Positions 16,447-25,250 of a DNA stretch of 64,000 bases are shown here, in pieces (position 1 is the stretch's first letter; every line of letters starts with the position of its first letter). The DNA is from SZUA-35 sp965530755 (GTDB lineage Bacteria > Actinomycetota > Acidimicrobiia > Acidimicrobiales > SZUA-35), in assembly GCA_965530755.1 (NCBI GenBank), contig CBESNA010000014.1, positions 24,810 to 88,809 of the forward strand, given 5' to 3'. Under the pieces are notes generated by a model. That model was not told the origin of the DNA, did not search any database, and was given only the letters and a program-made list of their open reading frames with translations. Position numbers and translations under genes: made by a program.

Positions 16447-17010
16447 TCAGCCTGCGCTCTGGGCCTCGGCCACTCGCTCGAGCAACTGATCCCGAATGGA
16501 GACTCCCTTTTCCCGCGCCTTGTCGCCTGTCACCCGCCAACCGTGGCGGGCCGAATACAACAGTGGCGGCTCACCGAGGCGTCCTTCCCTGACCTTCGTG
16601 ACGGTGGCGAAGAAGAGATCATGGTCGATCGGGCCCGCGGCCTCTCGCACCTCGAACGTTTCGCAGGTGAGGTAGGCGATCGAATCAGGGACGTACGGCA
16701 GCCCATCGTCGTCGATGGCGATCAGTTCTTCTGCGACGTAGTCGAACTTCCGGCCGGGGTAGCTGAAGTATTGGCCGGCCATGATCTGATCGGCGGCCAA
16801 GATCGAGACGGTGAACCGGCCAGTGGCGAGCATCAGTGGATAGGTGTCGTGTTTCGGGCTCGCCGAGGCCATGACGATCGGCTCGTCGAACGCGATCTGG
16901 GTGACCCAATGGGACGTGTAGGCGCGTACGAGACCGTCGTGTGCCGCGCCGACCACCTGCACACCCTTGATCATCTGGCCGAGTGAGCGTTTGAGGGTTG
17001 GATCGATCAT
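16447..17010 (-). CDS. Flavin reductase-like (split-barrel) protein
   Basis: 187 residues with the FMN-binding split-barrel pattern: VQVVGAAHDGLVRAYTSHWVTQIAF, MASASPKHDTYPLML, and GRFTVSILAADQ. Members supply FMNH2/FADH2 to two-component monooxygenases or act as flavoenzymes themselves. No partner oxygenase lies next door; the nearest redox gene is the acyl-CoA dehydrogenase 38 bases downstream on the same strand. Confidence 0.82.
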   Translation of the reverse strand: MIDPTLKRSLGQMIKGVQVVGAAHDGLVRAYTSHWVTQIAFDEPIVMASASPKHDTYPLMLATGRFTVSILAADQIMAGQYFSYPGRKFDYVAEELIAIDDDGLPYVPDSIAYLTCETFEVREAAGPIDHDLFFATVTKVREGRLGEPPLLYSARHGWRVTGDKAREKGVSIRDQLLERVAEAQSAG

Positions 17011-17058
17011 GAGTGGGATCTCCGTCTTTTCGGCACGTGTTCGATGGCAGCGCCCCCG

Positions 17059-17832
17059 TCAATTGCGATGGGCGCGCAATCGCTGGGCGGCGATCGTGTG
17101 CTGGTCAGCTCGCACGGGCTGGAGCAGGGACAGTGCATCACGGACGTCGGCCGCCATGTCGAACCGCCCCACGTTCGCCAGACCTCTGGCGTAGTCGACC
17201 ATGCACTCGATCGGAGCGGCGGGTAGTGCCGCTCTCAGCTCGAGGACCGAGACGAGTTGGGCGATGTCACCACTCCGGAGGAGCGCTCCACGGAGGTTCT
17301 CGAGGGTGCGGGTGACGATGGCCGTCGCTGTCATGGGAGCCAATTGTTCGTCGCGGAGCCCCTCGGCAGGGTGAACCGAGGCGATCAGGCGCTCGATGTC
17401 CGACCGGTTGAGCGGGCGCCCACCAGCGAAGGGATCGAAGAAGCTTCCACCGTCAGCGGTGCCGAGCACTACGTGACCGGGCAACCCGATAGCGGCCACG
17501 TCGACCCCGACTCGCCGGCCGACCTCGACGGCGACAACGGCGAGCGACAGCGGGATGCCGGTCCGACGCCCGAGCACGTGGTGGATCAGCGAGTTCCTGA
17601 CGTCGTAGTAGTCGACGGCGTTGCCTCGGAATCCGAGCCGGCCGAACACTTCGTAGAGGAGTGCAGCTGGACCGCCGATGTCCCCGGAGGCGTCGGCGAG
17701 AGCGTCGAATGCGGCGGTCACTGCGTCCTCGCCTGGCGAATCGTCTGCGACCGACCCGATCACCGCCATCAGGCGGTCGAGCCGCGGGACATCCTCTCGA
17801 AGCAGTGCCATCAGCCGTTCAGCCCTCGTCAC
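17059..17832 (-). CDS. SirB1/transglutaminase-like protein
   Basis: 257 residues from GTG 17832, whose GTGA overlaps the thioesterase stop. The SirB1 core is visible: a helical start with LDRLMAVIG, YYDVRNSLIHHVLGRRTGIPLSL (split here as VRNSLIHHVL and RRTGIPLSLAVV), LPGHVVLG and FFDPFAGGRPL. A C-terminal TPR-like region ends in RADQHTIAAQRL. The expected cysteine protease-type nucleophile is not obvious; most SirB1 proteins have no assigned activity. Confidence 0.78.
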   Translation of the reverse strand: MTRAERLMALLREDVPRLDRLMAVIGSVADDSPGEDAVTAAFDALADASGDIGGPAALLYEVFGRLGFRGNAVDYYDVRNSLIHHVLGRRTGIPLSLAVVAVEVGRRVGVDVAAIGLPGHVVLGTADGGSFFDPFAGGRPLNRSDIERLIASVHPAEGLRDEQLAPMTATAIVTRTLENLRGALLRSGDIAQLVSVLELRAALPAAPIECMVDYARGLANVGRFDMAADVRDALSLLQPVRADQHTIAAQRLRAHRN

Positions 17833-18623
17833 GGCGTCTTGATGGTGAGGCCGATGAGGCTTTGGGTCGAAGATCCGATCGTGCCGTCGACGTCGAAGAG
17901 ACGAGTCGTGCACAGGCCGATCCCGTCCGGTCCGACCCGAGTGACAGCGTCGATGCCGACCCATTCGCCGCGCAGCGAGCGATGGAGGGCGATCGTCAGG
18001 TCGGCATTGATGAGGCCGACGCCGGCTGTGAAGTCGTACACGGAGCTGATTCCCGAGGCGATGTCCGCGGCTGCAGCCACCCGCATCAGCGGCGAGGTCG
18101 TGACGCCGGCGATCACGGGCTGCCGTAGTCGGATCCAGTCGACGGCCGGGCCGGGGGTTTCGAAGCCACCGACGATGACTCGATGCTCGAGTGCGTGCCG
18201 GTGGAACGCGATCGTGTCCCCCGAGGCCCACGATGGAGGATCGAGTGGGGTCGCCTCCTGTGGTTCGCCCGCCTCCTCGATCGGACGCCAGCCTGGGTCG
18301 GGCAGCTCTGCGGTGGCCAGCAGCAGCGCTCGTGCTGTTGCCACGACCGCGTCGCCGTCCAGAAGAGACGCGGAGGCGTGCGCAACCCGTCTGCTCACAG
18401 CCTCTCGGTCGACGGTCGTGGTCAAGGTGGTCAGCGGAACCGGACGAACCAGCTCGACCGAGATCCGCGCGACGCGCTCGGTGGATTCGGCCACCGACTC
18501 GACCAGGTGTGCCAGCAAGGAAGCAGGCGGGCCGCCGTGCTGCGCGTCCGGTCGCCATGGCCCACCCGTCAACGCGGTGGACTCGAAACCGCCATGGCCG
18601 TTGGGGACGAACAACGATTCCAT
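17829..18623 (-). CDS. Acyl-CoA thioesterase-like (double hotdog) protein
   Basis: 264 residues from ATG 18623, beginning MESLFVPNGHGGFESTALTGG. GPWRPDAQHGGPPASLLAHL is the first hotdog entry typical of TesB-like/thioesterase-superfamily actinobacterial proteins, and YDFTAGVGLINADLTIALHR the second. It is expected to bind or hydrolyse acyl-CoA thioesters; a catalytic Asp/Gln/Thr triad cannot be placed with confidence. A longer frame to 18722 crosses the divergent promoter and is rejected. Divergent from the CoA ligase. Confidence 0.78.
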   Translation of the reverse strand: MESLFVPNGHGGFESTALTGGPWRPDAQHGGPPASLLAHLVESVAESTERVARISVELVRPVPLTTLTTTVDREAVSRRVAHASASLLDGDAVVATARALLLATAELPDPGWRPIEEAGEPQEATPLDPPSWASGDTIAFHRHALEHRVIVGGFETPGPAVDWIRLRQPVIAGVTTSPLMRVAAAADIASGISSVYDFTAGVGLINADLTIALHRSLRGEWVGIDAVTRVGPDGIGLCTTRLFDVDGTIGSSTQSLIGLTIKTP

Positions 18624-18629
18624 GGAGGG

Positions 18630-18676
18630 AACGTAGCTGGCCTCGACTGGCAGATGAAGTTCAGGACTTCTACATT
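18630..18676. promoter_or_regulatory. Divergent leaderless promoters (thioesterase / CoA ligase)
   Basis: Minus strand TACGTT (18630-18635) lies six bases before ATG 18623. Plus strand TACATT (18671-18676) lies eight bases before ATG 18685. Confidence 0.5.
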
Positions 18677-18684
18677 TCGCACCC

Positions 18685-20229
18685 ATGTACCCGGGACTCC
18701 ATGCCGAATCGACACCAGACAAGCCGGCGGTGATCCTTGCCGCCAGCGGTCAGGTGATCACGTACGCGGAACTGGACCAAGAGGCGAACCGGGTGTCGCA
18801 GTTGTTCCGGGCCGCCGGGCTACGCCCAGGTGATCACGTGGCCTTCTGTCTCGAGAATCACCCGCGGTTCTTGTCCTTCGCCTGGGGATGCCACTACGCC
18901 GGCCTCGTCTACACGGCGATGTCGAGTCGGCTCACCACCGAGGAGATGGAATACATCGTCAACAACTGCGGAGCTCAGGCGTTCGTGACCTCCAACTACA
19001 AGCGCGAACAGGCCGCAGAGCTCGTCGAAAGGATGCCGGAGGTCTCGATACGACTGATGATGGACGGCGTGATCGACGGCTACGAGTCGTACGAGGACGC
19101 CATTGCCGCGGCGCCGGCCGCACCGCTCGCCGGTCGTGTCGCAGGACAAGACATGTTGTACAGCTCGGGCACGACAGGCATGCCGAAGGGGGTGAAGCCG
19201 AGTACGGAGCGGCTGCCTCTCGAGGAGGCAGGCACGGGTGTCTCGGCCCTGCTCGGGCTGCTCTTCGGCATGGACAGCGAGAAGGTCTACCTCTCCCCCG
19301 CGCCGCTCTACCACGCAGCCCCGCTCCGCTTTTGCATGGCGACACAGGTGCTCGGGTCGACGGTCGTGGTGATGGAGCGGTTCGATCCTGAGGAATACCT
19401 GCGGGCAATCGAGACGCACCGGGTCACCCACAGTCAGGTCGTGCCCACCATGTTCGTGCGGATGTTGAAGCTCGATCCAGAGGCCCGCTCCCGATACGAC
19501 GTCAGCTCCCTCGAAACCGTGATCCACGCCGCTGCTCCCTGCCCCGTGGCAGTCAAGGAGCAGATGATCGACTGGTTCGGTCCGGTCATTCACGAGTACT
19601 ACGCCGGCACAGAGGGAAATGGCTTCGTTTACTGCAATTCGGAGATGTGGCTCGGCCACAAGGGCACGGTCGGCATGCCGATCAACTGCACGGTCCACAT
19701 CGTTGACGAGGAAGGTCGAGAGGTGGATTCCGGCGAGGAGGGCACGATCTACTTCGAGGGTGGTTCGACGTTCGAGTACCACGGTGACCAGGCCAAGACC
19801 GAGGGCTCTCGCCATCCCAAGGGGTGGAGCACGTTGGGCGACGTCGGCAAGGTCGACGAGGACGGGTTCCTGTACCTGACCGATCGCAAGGCGTACATGA
19901 TCATCTCCGGCGGAGTGAACATCTATCCGCAGGAGGCGGAGAACATCCTGACCATGCACCCCAAGGTCTTCGATGTCGCCGTCATCGGTGTACCGAATGA
20001 GGACTTCGGTGAAGAGGTCAAGGCCATCGTGCAGCTGGCCGAGGGAATCGAACCGTCAGACGAGGTCGGTCGAGAGATCATCGCCTTCTGCAAAGAGCAT
20101 CTCGCAGACGTGAAGTGCCCCCGAACTGTCGACTTCCGTGACGAACTACCCCGTCACCCCACCGGCAAGCTCTACAAGCGGCTGCTGAAAGACGAATACT
20201 GGGCCGGCCACGAGAGCCGAATCATCTAG
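18685..20229 (+). CDS. Acyl-CoA synthetase (AMP-forming)
   Basis: 514 residues. The adenylate-forming P-loop YSSGTTGMPKGV lies at about residues 154-165. Further motifs are EYYAGTEGNG (A5), GWSTLGDVGKVDEDGFLYLTDR (A7-A8, split by eye) and the C-terminal lysine region HPTGKLYKR (A10). It activates a carboxylic acid to its CoA thioester. The neighbouring crotonase, thioesterase and dehydrogenase genes suggest a role in fatty acid or sterol side-chain breakdown; the substrate is unknown. It ends one base before the convergent XRE gene. Confidence 0.92.
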   Translation: MYPGLHAESTPDKPAVILAASGQVITYAELDQEANRVSQLFRAAGLRPGDHVAFCLENHPRFLSFAWGCHYAGLVYTAMSSRLTTEEMEYIVNNCGAQAFVTSNYKREQAAELVERMPEVSIRLMMDGVIDGYESYEDAIAAAPAAPLAGRVAGQDMLYSSGTTGMPKGVKPSTERLPLEEAGTGVSALLGLLFGMDSEKVYLSPAPLYHAAPLRFCMATQVLGSTVVVMERFDPEEYLRAIETHRVTHSQVVPTMFVRMLKLDPEARSRYDVSSLETVIHAAAPCPVAVKEQMIDWFGPVIHEYYAGTEGNGFVYCNSEMWLGHKGTVGMPINCTVHIVDEEGREVDSGEEGTIYFEGGSTFEYHGDQAKTEGSRHPKGWSTLGDVGKVDEDGFLYLTDRKAYMIISGGVNIYPQEAENILTMHPKVFDVAVIGVPNEDFGEEVKAIVQLAEGIEPSDEVGREIIAFCKEHLADVKCPRTVDFRDELPRHPTGKLYKRLLKDEYWAGHESRII

Positions 20230-20230
20230 G

Positions 20231-20845
20231 TCAGTCGTTGTCGGTCTCGATGGTCAGGAGGCCGCGAGCGTCCTGTATCAGCGACTTCGAGCTGATTCGT
20301 CCTCTCGACGCGGAGATGAGCTGTTCGGTGTGTTTCCACGGCAGGCGCAACGCTCGGACGGCATCGACGACCAGATCCTCGTCGTCGAGGTCGAGCAACG
20401 TCATCACCAGATCGAGTTCGCTCTCGCGCATCACGACCGCAGCTGTCGGATCGCTGGAGCGAAGCAGCCGGATGCCATTGGCAACCGACTCGAGAATCGA
20501 TGCGTTCGGCGCATCATTGCTCTCGTACGTGATCGGGAGCCAGCCGAACCAGATGACACACGCGGCGGGGTCCACGGACGGTGCTTGTCGCTGGATCATG
20601 GCTTCGGTGCCGAACCGATCGGCATCGATGTCGTAGAAGGCGGCCATGCGTTCGATCGTGGCGACGTCCGGATGCGACGATCCGCTCTCGAGGTCGCGGA
20701 GCTGGCGCGGTGTCATCCCGACGCCGCCCGCGGCGACGTCGAGCGTGTGACCACGGATCTGGCGGACTTTCGTCAGTGCCTCGCAGAGCGGAGCACTGAT
20801 CATGTCGACGCCGGTGGAATGCTGTTCGTCGATGAAATCGGACAC
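20231..20845 (-). CDS. XRE-like helix-turn-helix regulator
   Basis: 204 residues from GTG 20845 (alternative ATG 20803). The helix-turn-helix lies in ALTKVRQIRGHTLDVAAGGVGMTPRQL followed by LESGSSHPDVATIERMAAFY, a Cro/C1-type layout. The C-terminal ~130 residues (IWFGWLPIT, SILESVANGIRLLRSSD, LISASRGRISSKSL) match no family I can name and may sense a ligand. It lies 50 bases downstream of the crotonase gene on the same strand and could regulate this acyl-CoA cluster. Confidence 0.75.
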   Translation of the reverse strand: MSDFIDEQHSTGVDMISAPLCEALTKVRQIRGHTLDVAAGGVGMTPRQLRDLESGSSHPDVATIERMAAFYDIDADRFGTEAMIQRQAPSVDPAACVIWFGWLPITYESNDAPNASILESVANGIRLLRSSDPTAAVVMRESELDLVMTLLDLDDEDLVVDAVRALRLPWKHTEQLISASRGRISSKSLIQDARGLLTIETDND

Positions 20846-20895
20846 TCCATTCCATCGGCCCGATCTGGGCCGAATTGAACGGAGCGATCGGTGAA

Positions 20896-21708
20896 CTAAT
20901 TGCCGGTGAAGACCGGCCGACGCTTCGCGAGGAACGCGGCCACACCCTCGGCGTAGTCGGCACTGGACATGCATCGAGCGATGGTTGCCGGAGCGGACGG
21001 ACTGTGGCCGATGGCCTGCTTGGCCGCCAGCTGGGTCAGCGGGGCCCTGGAGGCCATCGTTGATGCCTGCTCGACAACGAAGGCCTCGAGGTCATCCTTG
21101 GCGATCACGTGATTGAGCAATCCCCAACGTAGACATGTTTCGGCATCGTGCAGATCGCCGGTGTAGACGAGCTCCTTGGTCACGGAGGGGCCGACGAGGT
21201 CGACGAGTGTCTGAAGCCCTGCGGCGCTGTAGCCGATTCCGAGTTTGGCCGGCGGGAGCGCCATGCGGGTTCCCGGTTCGCCGTAACGGATGTCGGCGCT
21301 GAGTGCGATGGCCAACCCGCCCCCGATGCAGAATCCGTGGAGCATTGCCAGCGTCGGCTTCGGCAGCTCCTCGATCGCGGCATAGGCAGCGCTGGTGGCC
21401 GCCTCGTAGCTGCCACCGCTCCCGGTGCGTTCGGTCTGGAACTGCGAGATGTCCGCTCCGGCGACGAAGGCTTGATCGCCGGCGCCTCGAAGGATGATGA
21501 CCCGGATGGTGGGGTCGGCAGCGAGCTCCGCGCATCGCTCGGGCACGGCGCGCCACATGTCGATGGTCATGGCGTTCCGCCGTGCCTCGTGATCGAAGAT
21601 CAACCAGCCGATCGGGCCGTCGCGGCGAATGGTGACGCTGGCTTCGGCGGTCTCGGGGGACGTGGGCTCCGCTGGCTCAGGGTTCGGCGGCGGTGTCTTC
21701 GTGGTCAC
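20896..21708 (-). CDS. Crotonase-fold protein (enoyl-CoA hydratase/isomerase family)
   Basis: 270 residues from GTG 21708. Crotonase landmarks: RRNAMTIDMWRAV, the oxyanion-hole segments AFVAGADISQF and HGFCIGGGLAIAL, and a C-terminal FLAKRRPVFTGN. The two catalytic glutamates of true enoyl-CoA hydratase appear replaced (GGG-L-A-I instead of GGGCE; PPAKLGIGY instead of PExxLG). It is therefore unlikely to hydrate enoyl-CoA in the classical way and may be an isomerase, thioesterase or hydrolase of the fold. An N-terminal extension of about 22 residues is rich in Pro and Glu. Confidence 0.85.
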   Translation of the reverse strand: MTTKTPPPNPEPAEPTSPETAEASVTIRRDGPIGWLIFDHEARRNAMTIDMWRAVPERCAELAADPTIRVIILRGAGDQAFVAGADISQFQTERTGSGGSYEAATSAAYAAIEELPKPTLAMLHGFCIGGGLAIALSADIRYGEPGTRMALPPAKLGIGYSAAGLQTLVDLVGPSVTKELVYTGDLHDAETCLRWGLLNHVIAKDDLEAFVVEQASTMASRAPLTQLAAKQAIGHSPSAPATIARCMSSADYAEGVAAFLAKRRPVFTGN

Positions 21709-21715
21709 CGGGAGG

Positions 21716-21728
21716 AAACTAGTACGGT
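21716..21728. promoter_or_regulatory. Abutting divergent -10 elements (crotonase / GDPD)
   Basis: Minus strand TAGTTT (21716-21721) is seven bases before GTG 21708. Plus strand TACGGT (21723-21728) is six bases before GTG 21735. The whole gap is 26 bp. Confidence 0.5.
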
Positions 21729-21734
21729 TCTCCG

Positions 21735-22490
21735 GTGCACAGAACCCTGCCGTACTTGGATCACTCCCGACCGATTGCGATCGCTCATCGCGGCGGCGAT
21801 CAGGTGGCGGTCGAGAACACGATGCCCGCCTTCGAACACGCAGTCTCGCTCGGCTATCGGTACCTCGAGACCGACGTCCACGTGTCGAGTGACGGGGTCC
21901 TCGTGGCTTTCCACGACGCCGATCTGGATCGGATCACCGACACACCAGGCACCATCGCCGACCGAAGTTGGGACGAGCTGTCGCAGATCGATCTAGGTGG
22001 CGGGGCCGCGATCCCGCGCCTCGACGATCTGCTCGGTGCCTTCGGCGACATTCGTTTCAACATCGATCCGAAAGTCGATGCGGCCGTTCGGCCTCTCGTC
22101 GAGGCGATCGAACGTCACGATGCGGTTGAGCGAATCGGGATCGGTGCATTCGACGACGCTCGTATCGCCGCTCTCCAGGAACACTTCGGACCACGCCTGT
22201 GCACCTCGCCAGGCCCGGTCGAACTGCTTGCCTACCTGGCTGATCCGAAGCCCGGAGCGTTCGCAACCCACGGGTGTCTCCAGATTCCCCCGCGGTTCGG
22301 CGATGTCGAACTGACAGAAGATCTCGTCGAGGCCGCCCACGGACTGGGTTTGCAGGTGCACGTGTGGACGATCAACGACGTCGGCGAGATGGAGCGACTG
22401 CTCGACATGGGTGTCGACGCGGTCATGACCGACTGCGTCGTCGATCTCAAGGAGTTGCTGGTGGCTCGGAACGAATGGAGTGAGGCGTGA
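21735..22490 (+). CDS. Glycerophosphodiester phosphodiesterase
   Basis: 251 residues from GTG 21735. The GDPD motif is clear: IAHRGGDQVAVENTMPAFEHA, with the HR and ENT residues, then ETDVHVSSDGVLVAFHDADL (metal-binding Glu/Asp and catalytic His). The TIM-barrel finishes with VWTINDVGEMERLLDMGVDAVMTD. It hydrolyses glycerophosphodiesters to glycerol-3-phosphate and an alcohol. No signal peptide is evident, so a cytosolic form is likely. GTGA overlap couples it to the GGT-like gene. Confidence 0.93.
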   Translation: MHRTLPYLDHSRPIAIAHRGGDQVAVENTMPAFEHAVSLGYRYLETDVHVSSDGVLVAFHDADLDRITDTPGTIADRSWDELSQIDLGGGAAIPRLDDLLGAFGDIRFNIDPKVDAAVRPLVEAIERHDAVERIGIGAFDDARIAALQEHFGPRLCTSPGPVELLAYLADPKPGAFATHGCLQIPPRFGDVELTEDLVEAAHGLGLQVHVWTINDVGEMERLLDMGVDAVMTDCVVDLKELLVARNEWSEA

Positions 22491-24061
22491 GAACAGAACA
22501 TGCGCGGTTCGCCGAGGGCGGGATGGTGTGCTCGATCGATCATGTGGCCTCGGTCGCCGGTGTCGAGATCCTCGGCTCGGGTGGTAATGCTGTCGATGCT
22601 GCGGTCGCGACGTCGGCTGTACTGGCAGTGACCTCGCAACACATGTGCGGAATGGGCGGTGACCTCTGGGCGCTGGTTCACGTTCCCGGTGTTGCCGCGC
22701 CGTTCGCTCTCAACGCATCAGGGTGGGCAGGTGCCGGCGCAGATGCCGCCGCACTGCGGGCCGAAGGCCATGACGACATGCCGTTCAGAGGCGACCTTCG
22801 TTCGGTTCCGGTGCCAGGGTGTGTCGACGGTTGGGTGGCGTTGCACGACCGTTTCGGTCGGCTCGGTCTGCACGACGTCCTCGAGCCGGCACGGCGGGTC
22901 GCCGAGCGGGGTTTCTCGGTCTCGAGGATGCTGGCGCAAGCTGCACCGTCGATCGCCGACGTCGACGGTGCCGATGACTACGTTCCTGACGGTCGGGTCG
23001 TTGCCCCCGGCCAGGTGATGACACGCCCGGGACTTGCCAGATCACTGGCCGCCATCGGCGCATCCGGCCGATCAGGGTGGTACCAGGGCGAGTTCGGGGC
23101 AGGCCTGATCGCCAAAGGTGGGGGCATGTATTCGAGCGCGGATCTGGAGCACGTGCATGCCGAGTGGGTCCAGCCGGTCTCGGTCGATGTCTGGGGCCAG
23201 CGGTTGTGGACGACACCACCGAACTCGCAGGGCTATCTCTCCCTCGCGTCCGCGCTCATCGCCCACGGGCTCCCCTTGCCCGAGGATCCCGCTGACCCGT
23301 CGTTCGCTCATCTGTTGATCGAGGCATCGAAACAGGCAGGGCACGACCGCAACGAGGTGCTGTTCGACGGCGCAGACGGCCTCGCGCTCGTGGCTGAGCA
23401 ACGTCTCGGTCCGCGCCGCGCCGCCATCGATCTCGACCGAGCGGGAACCACGAGACCTCCGACCGCCGGCGGAGGCACGATCTACCTCTGCACCGTCGAT
23501 GCCGATCGAATGGGCGTCTCCCTGATCCAGTCGAATGCCGCGGGTTTCGGGGCCCATCTGGCGGTGACCGATATCGGTGTCTTCCTCCACAACCGGGGCA
23601 TCGGGTTCTCACTCGAGGAAGGTCATCCGGCAGAGCTCAAGCCGGGCGCCCGTCCACCGAGCACGCTGTCTCCGGCGCTGGCCACGAACCCAGACGAGTC
23701 GCTCCGGACGGTGTTCGGCTGCATGGGGGGCGACGCCCAACCCCAGGTCGTCCTGCAGATGGCTGCCCGGAGATTTGCGTCCGGTCAGAGCGTGGGTCGG
23801 GTGATCACTGATCACCGGTTCGCGCTCACGGTTCCTGCTGCTCAGGGATTCAATACGTGGTCGGCCGACGGTCCGCTGACGGTGGCTGTCGAGCAGGGCT
23901 CGCCGTGGACCGCCGGTCTCAGCGAACGGGGGCATCTCGTCGAGGAGCGGCCATGGGGGCAAGGTCTCTTTGGCCACGCCCACATGATCGATGTCGTCGA
24001 CGATCATCTCGAAGGGGTGGCTGATCCTCGTGCACAGACTGGCGCCGCGGTGGGCCGATGA
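22487..24061 (+). CDS. Gamma-glutamyltransferase-like Ntn hydrolase
   Basis: 524 residues from GTG 22487 in a GTGA overlap. N-terminal GGT sequence VEILGSGGNAVDAAVATSAV and MCGMGGDLWALV is present. The processing and nucleophile region reads AGGGTIYLCTVDADRMGVSLIQ, where the threonine of GGGT is the expected autocleavage residue. A later GCMGGDAQPQVVLQM matches the small subunit. No secretion signal is visible, unlike E. coli Ggt. It may act on glutathione-like or acylamide substrates; the exact activity is unknown. Confidence 0.88.
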   Translation: MRTEHARFAEGGMVCSIDHVASVAGVEILGSGGNAVDAAVATSAVLAVTSQHMCGMGGDLWALVHVPGVAAPFALNASGWAGAGADAAALRAEGHDDMPFRGDLRSVPVPGCVDGWVALHDRFGRLGLHDVLEPARRVAERGFSVSRMLAQAAPSIADVDGADDYVPDGRVVAPGQVMTRPGLARSLAAIGASGRSGWYQGEFGAGLIAKGGGMYSSADLEHVHAEWVQPVSVDVWGQRLWTTPPNSQGYLSLASALIAHGLPLPEDPADPSFAHLLIEASKQAGHDRNEVLFDGADGLALVAEQRLGPRRAAIDLDRAGTTRPPTAGGGTIYLCTVDADRMGVSLIQSNAAGFGAHLAVTDIGVFLHNRGIGFSLEEGHPAELKPGARPPSTLSPALATNPDESLRTVFGCMGGDAQPQVVLQMAARRFASGQSVGRVITDHRFALTVPAAQGFNTWSADGPLTVAVEQGSPWTAGLSERGHLVEERPWGQGLFGHAHMIDVVDDHLEGVADPRAQTGAAVGR

Positions 24062-24080
24062 TCCATCGGCGACCTGGCGC

Positions 24081-24914
24081 TCAGCCGTTCAGTTCGGGAT
24101 CGCGGAAGTTCGGCTCGCGTTTCTCGAAGAACGCTTGGACCGATTCGGCCTGGTTCGGACTGCCGATCAGCTGACCGATCTCGTGCCGTTCCAAGGCGAA
24201 CCCGTCGGCAGTGGAGACCTTGGCCGCCTGGTTGAGCAGACGTTTTGCGGCCCGAACGGCGTGAGGTGATTTGGACGCGATCTCGCTCGCCATCTCGAGC
24301 GCGGCAGCGCGCGGATCATCGGCGATGTGTGTGACGAGCCCCAACGCCAAGGCTTCTTCTGCACCGACCATGCGTCCCGTGAAGGTGAGTTCCTTCGCCA
24401 CGTCGAGTCCGACGAGGTTGATGAGGCTCTGTGTGCCAGTCATGTCGGGAACGAGGCCCCAGCGGATCTCGAGCACCGACATCTTCGTGTTCGGGGCGGC
24501 GATCCGGATGTCTGCCCCGAGCGCCAGTTGGATGCCGCCGCCGAGGGCGTGCCCGTGCAGCGCGGCGATGACGGGGACTGGCAGTTCGGTCCATCCGTAG
24601 ACAGCCTGCTGTCCGTGGTGGGTGATCCGATCCTCGATCGGATCGGTGATGGCCGGCCGTTCCTCCCGATCGGTGTCGCTCATGGCGGCGAAGCTGGCGA
24701 AGTCGAGGCCGGCACAGAACGATCGGCCCTCGCCGGACAGCACCACGACGCGGAGGGAGGTCTCCTTGGACAGCTGGTCGCTGGCCTCGACGAGGGCGCT
24801 GAACATTGCGGAGTCGAGCGCATTCATCTTGTCGGCACGGGCGAGGCGGACATCGGCGACTCCGCTCTCGTCGGTGTCGATCGTGATGCGTTCGTTGATG
24901 TGCTGGACGGCCAT
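24081..24914 (-). CDS. Enoyl-CoA hydratase/isomerase family protein
   Basis: 277 residues. Crotonase motifs: ARADKMNALDSAMFSAL, SFCAGLDFASF and HGHALGGGIQLALGADI. The residue matching Glu144 of rat hydratase is Gln (GGGIQ) while the second glutamate (VLEIRWGLVPDM) appears kept, a pattern more typical of isomerases or specialised family members. An inserted segment around SDTDREERPAITDPIEDRI is longer than usual. A TAGTGT hexamer six bases upstream supports the start. Confidence 0.87.
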   Translation of the reverse strand: MAVQHINERITIDTDESGVADVRLARADKMNALDSAMFSALVEASDQLSKETSLRVVVLSGEGRSFCAGLDFASFAAMSDTDREERPAITDPIEDRITHHGQQAVYGWTELPVPVIAALHGHALGGGIQLALGADIRIAAPNTKMSVLEIRWGLVPDMTGTQSLINLVGLDVAKELTFTGRMVGAEEALALGLVTHIADDPRAAALEMASEIASKSPHAVRAAKRLLNQAAKVSTADGFALERHEIGQLIGSPNQAESVQAFFEKREPNFRDPELNG

Positions 24915-24920
24915 CCCGGA

Positions 24921-24926
24921 ACACTA
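24921..24926 (-). promoter_or_regulatory. -10 hexamer TAGTGT, overlapping the DUF5522 stop
   Basis: TAGTGT on the minus strand, six bases before ATG 24914; its TAG is also the stop of the DUF5522 gene. Confidence 0.45.
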
Positions 24927-25172
24927 TTCGTTGGCGCCGACCCAGGGACAATGCCGACAGCCTCGATCGCAGCACGGCCGCTCTGCGAGATGCTGCGCCG
25001 TCATCACGAAGAGTCCGGTACTCGGATCCATGTACCCCATGTGTTCCGCTGCGATGGCGGCCGCGTGGGCATCGATACATGCATCGAAGTCGGGACGATC
25101 GGGCGAGAGCCGGTCGGGGTGGGGCCGGCTCATGGCATCAGTCCGGAGCTTGATCCCCAGCGGCTCGGTCAC
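24924..25172 (-). CDS. DUF5522 small cysteine-motif protein
   Basis: 82 residues from GTG 25172. The C-terminus has CCDRGCRHCPWVG, a compact four-cysteine motif typical of DUF5522/oxidoreductase-like small proteins that are often found next to metabolic enzymes. A metal-binding role is inferred from the cysteines. A TAGCAT hexamer (25179-25184) lies six bases before the GTG. Confidence 0.8.
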   Translation of the reverse strand: MTEPLGIKLRTDAMSRPHPDRLSPDRPDFDACIDAHAAAIAAEHMGYMDPSTGLFVMTAQHLAERPCCDRGCRHCPWVGANE

Positions 25173-25178
25173 TGTCCA

Positions 25179-25243
25179 ATGCTATCCACAGGCAATTCAC
25201 ATGGTTGTTGGTCTTACTCCCCACAGGGCAGCCGATTTATGCT
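25179..25243. promoter_or_regulatory. Divergent leaderless promoters (DUF5522 / 76-aa gene)
   Basis: Minus strand TAGCAT (25179-25184) is six bases before GTG 25172. Plus strand TATGCT (25238-25243) is seven bases before ATG 25251, which favours that start over the in-frame ATG 25239. Confidence 0.45.
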
Positions 25244-25250
25244 CGCCGGT

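Noticed and set aside
25183..25190. DnaA-box-like TATCCACA
   Set aside because: A single near-match inside a divergent promoter; no cluster of boxes, no AT-rich region and no dnaA/dnaN neighbours.
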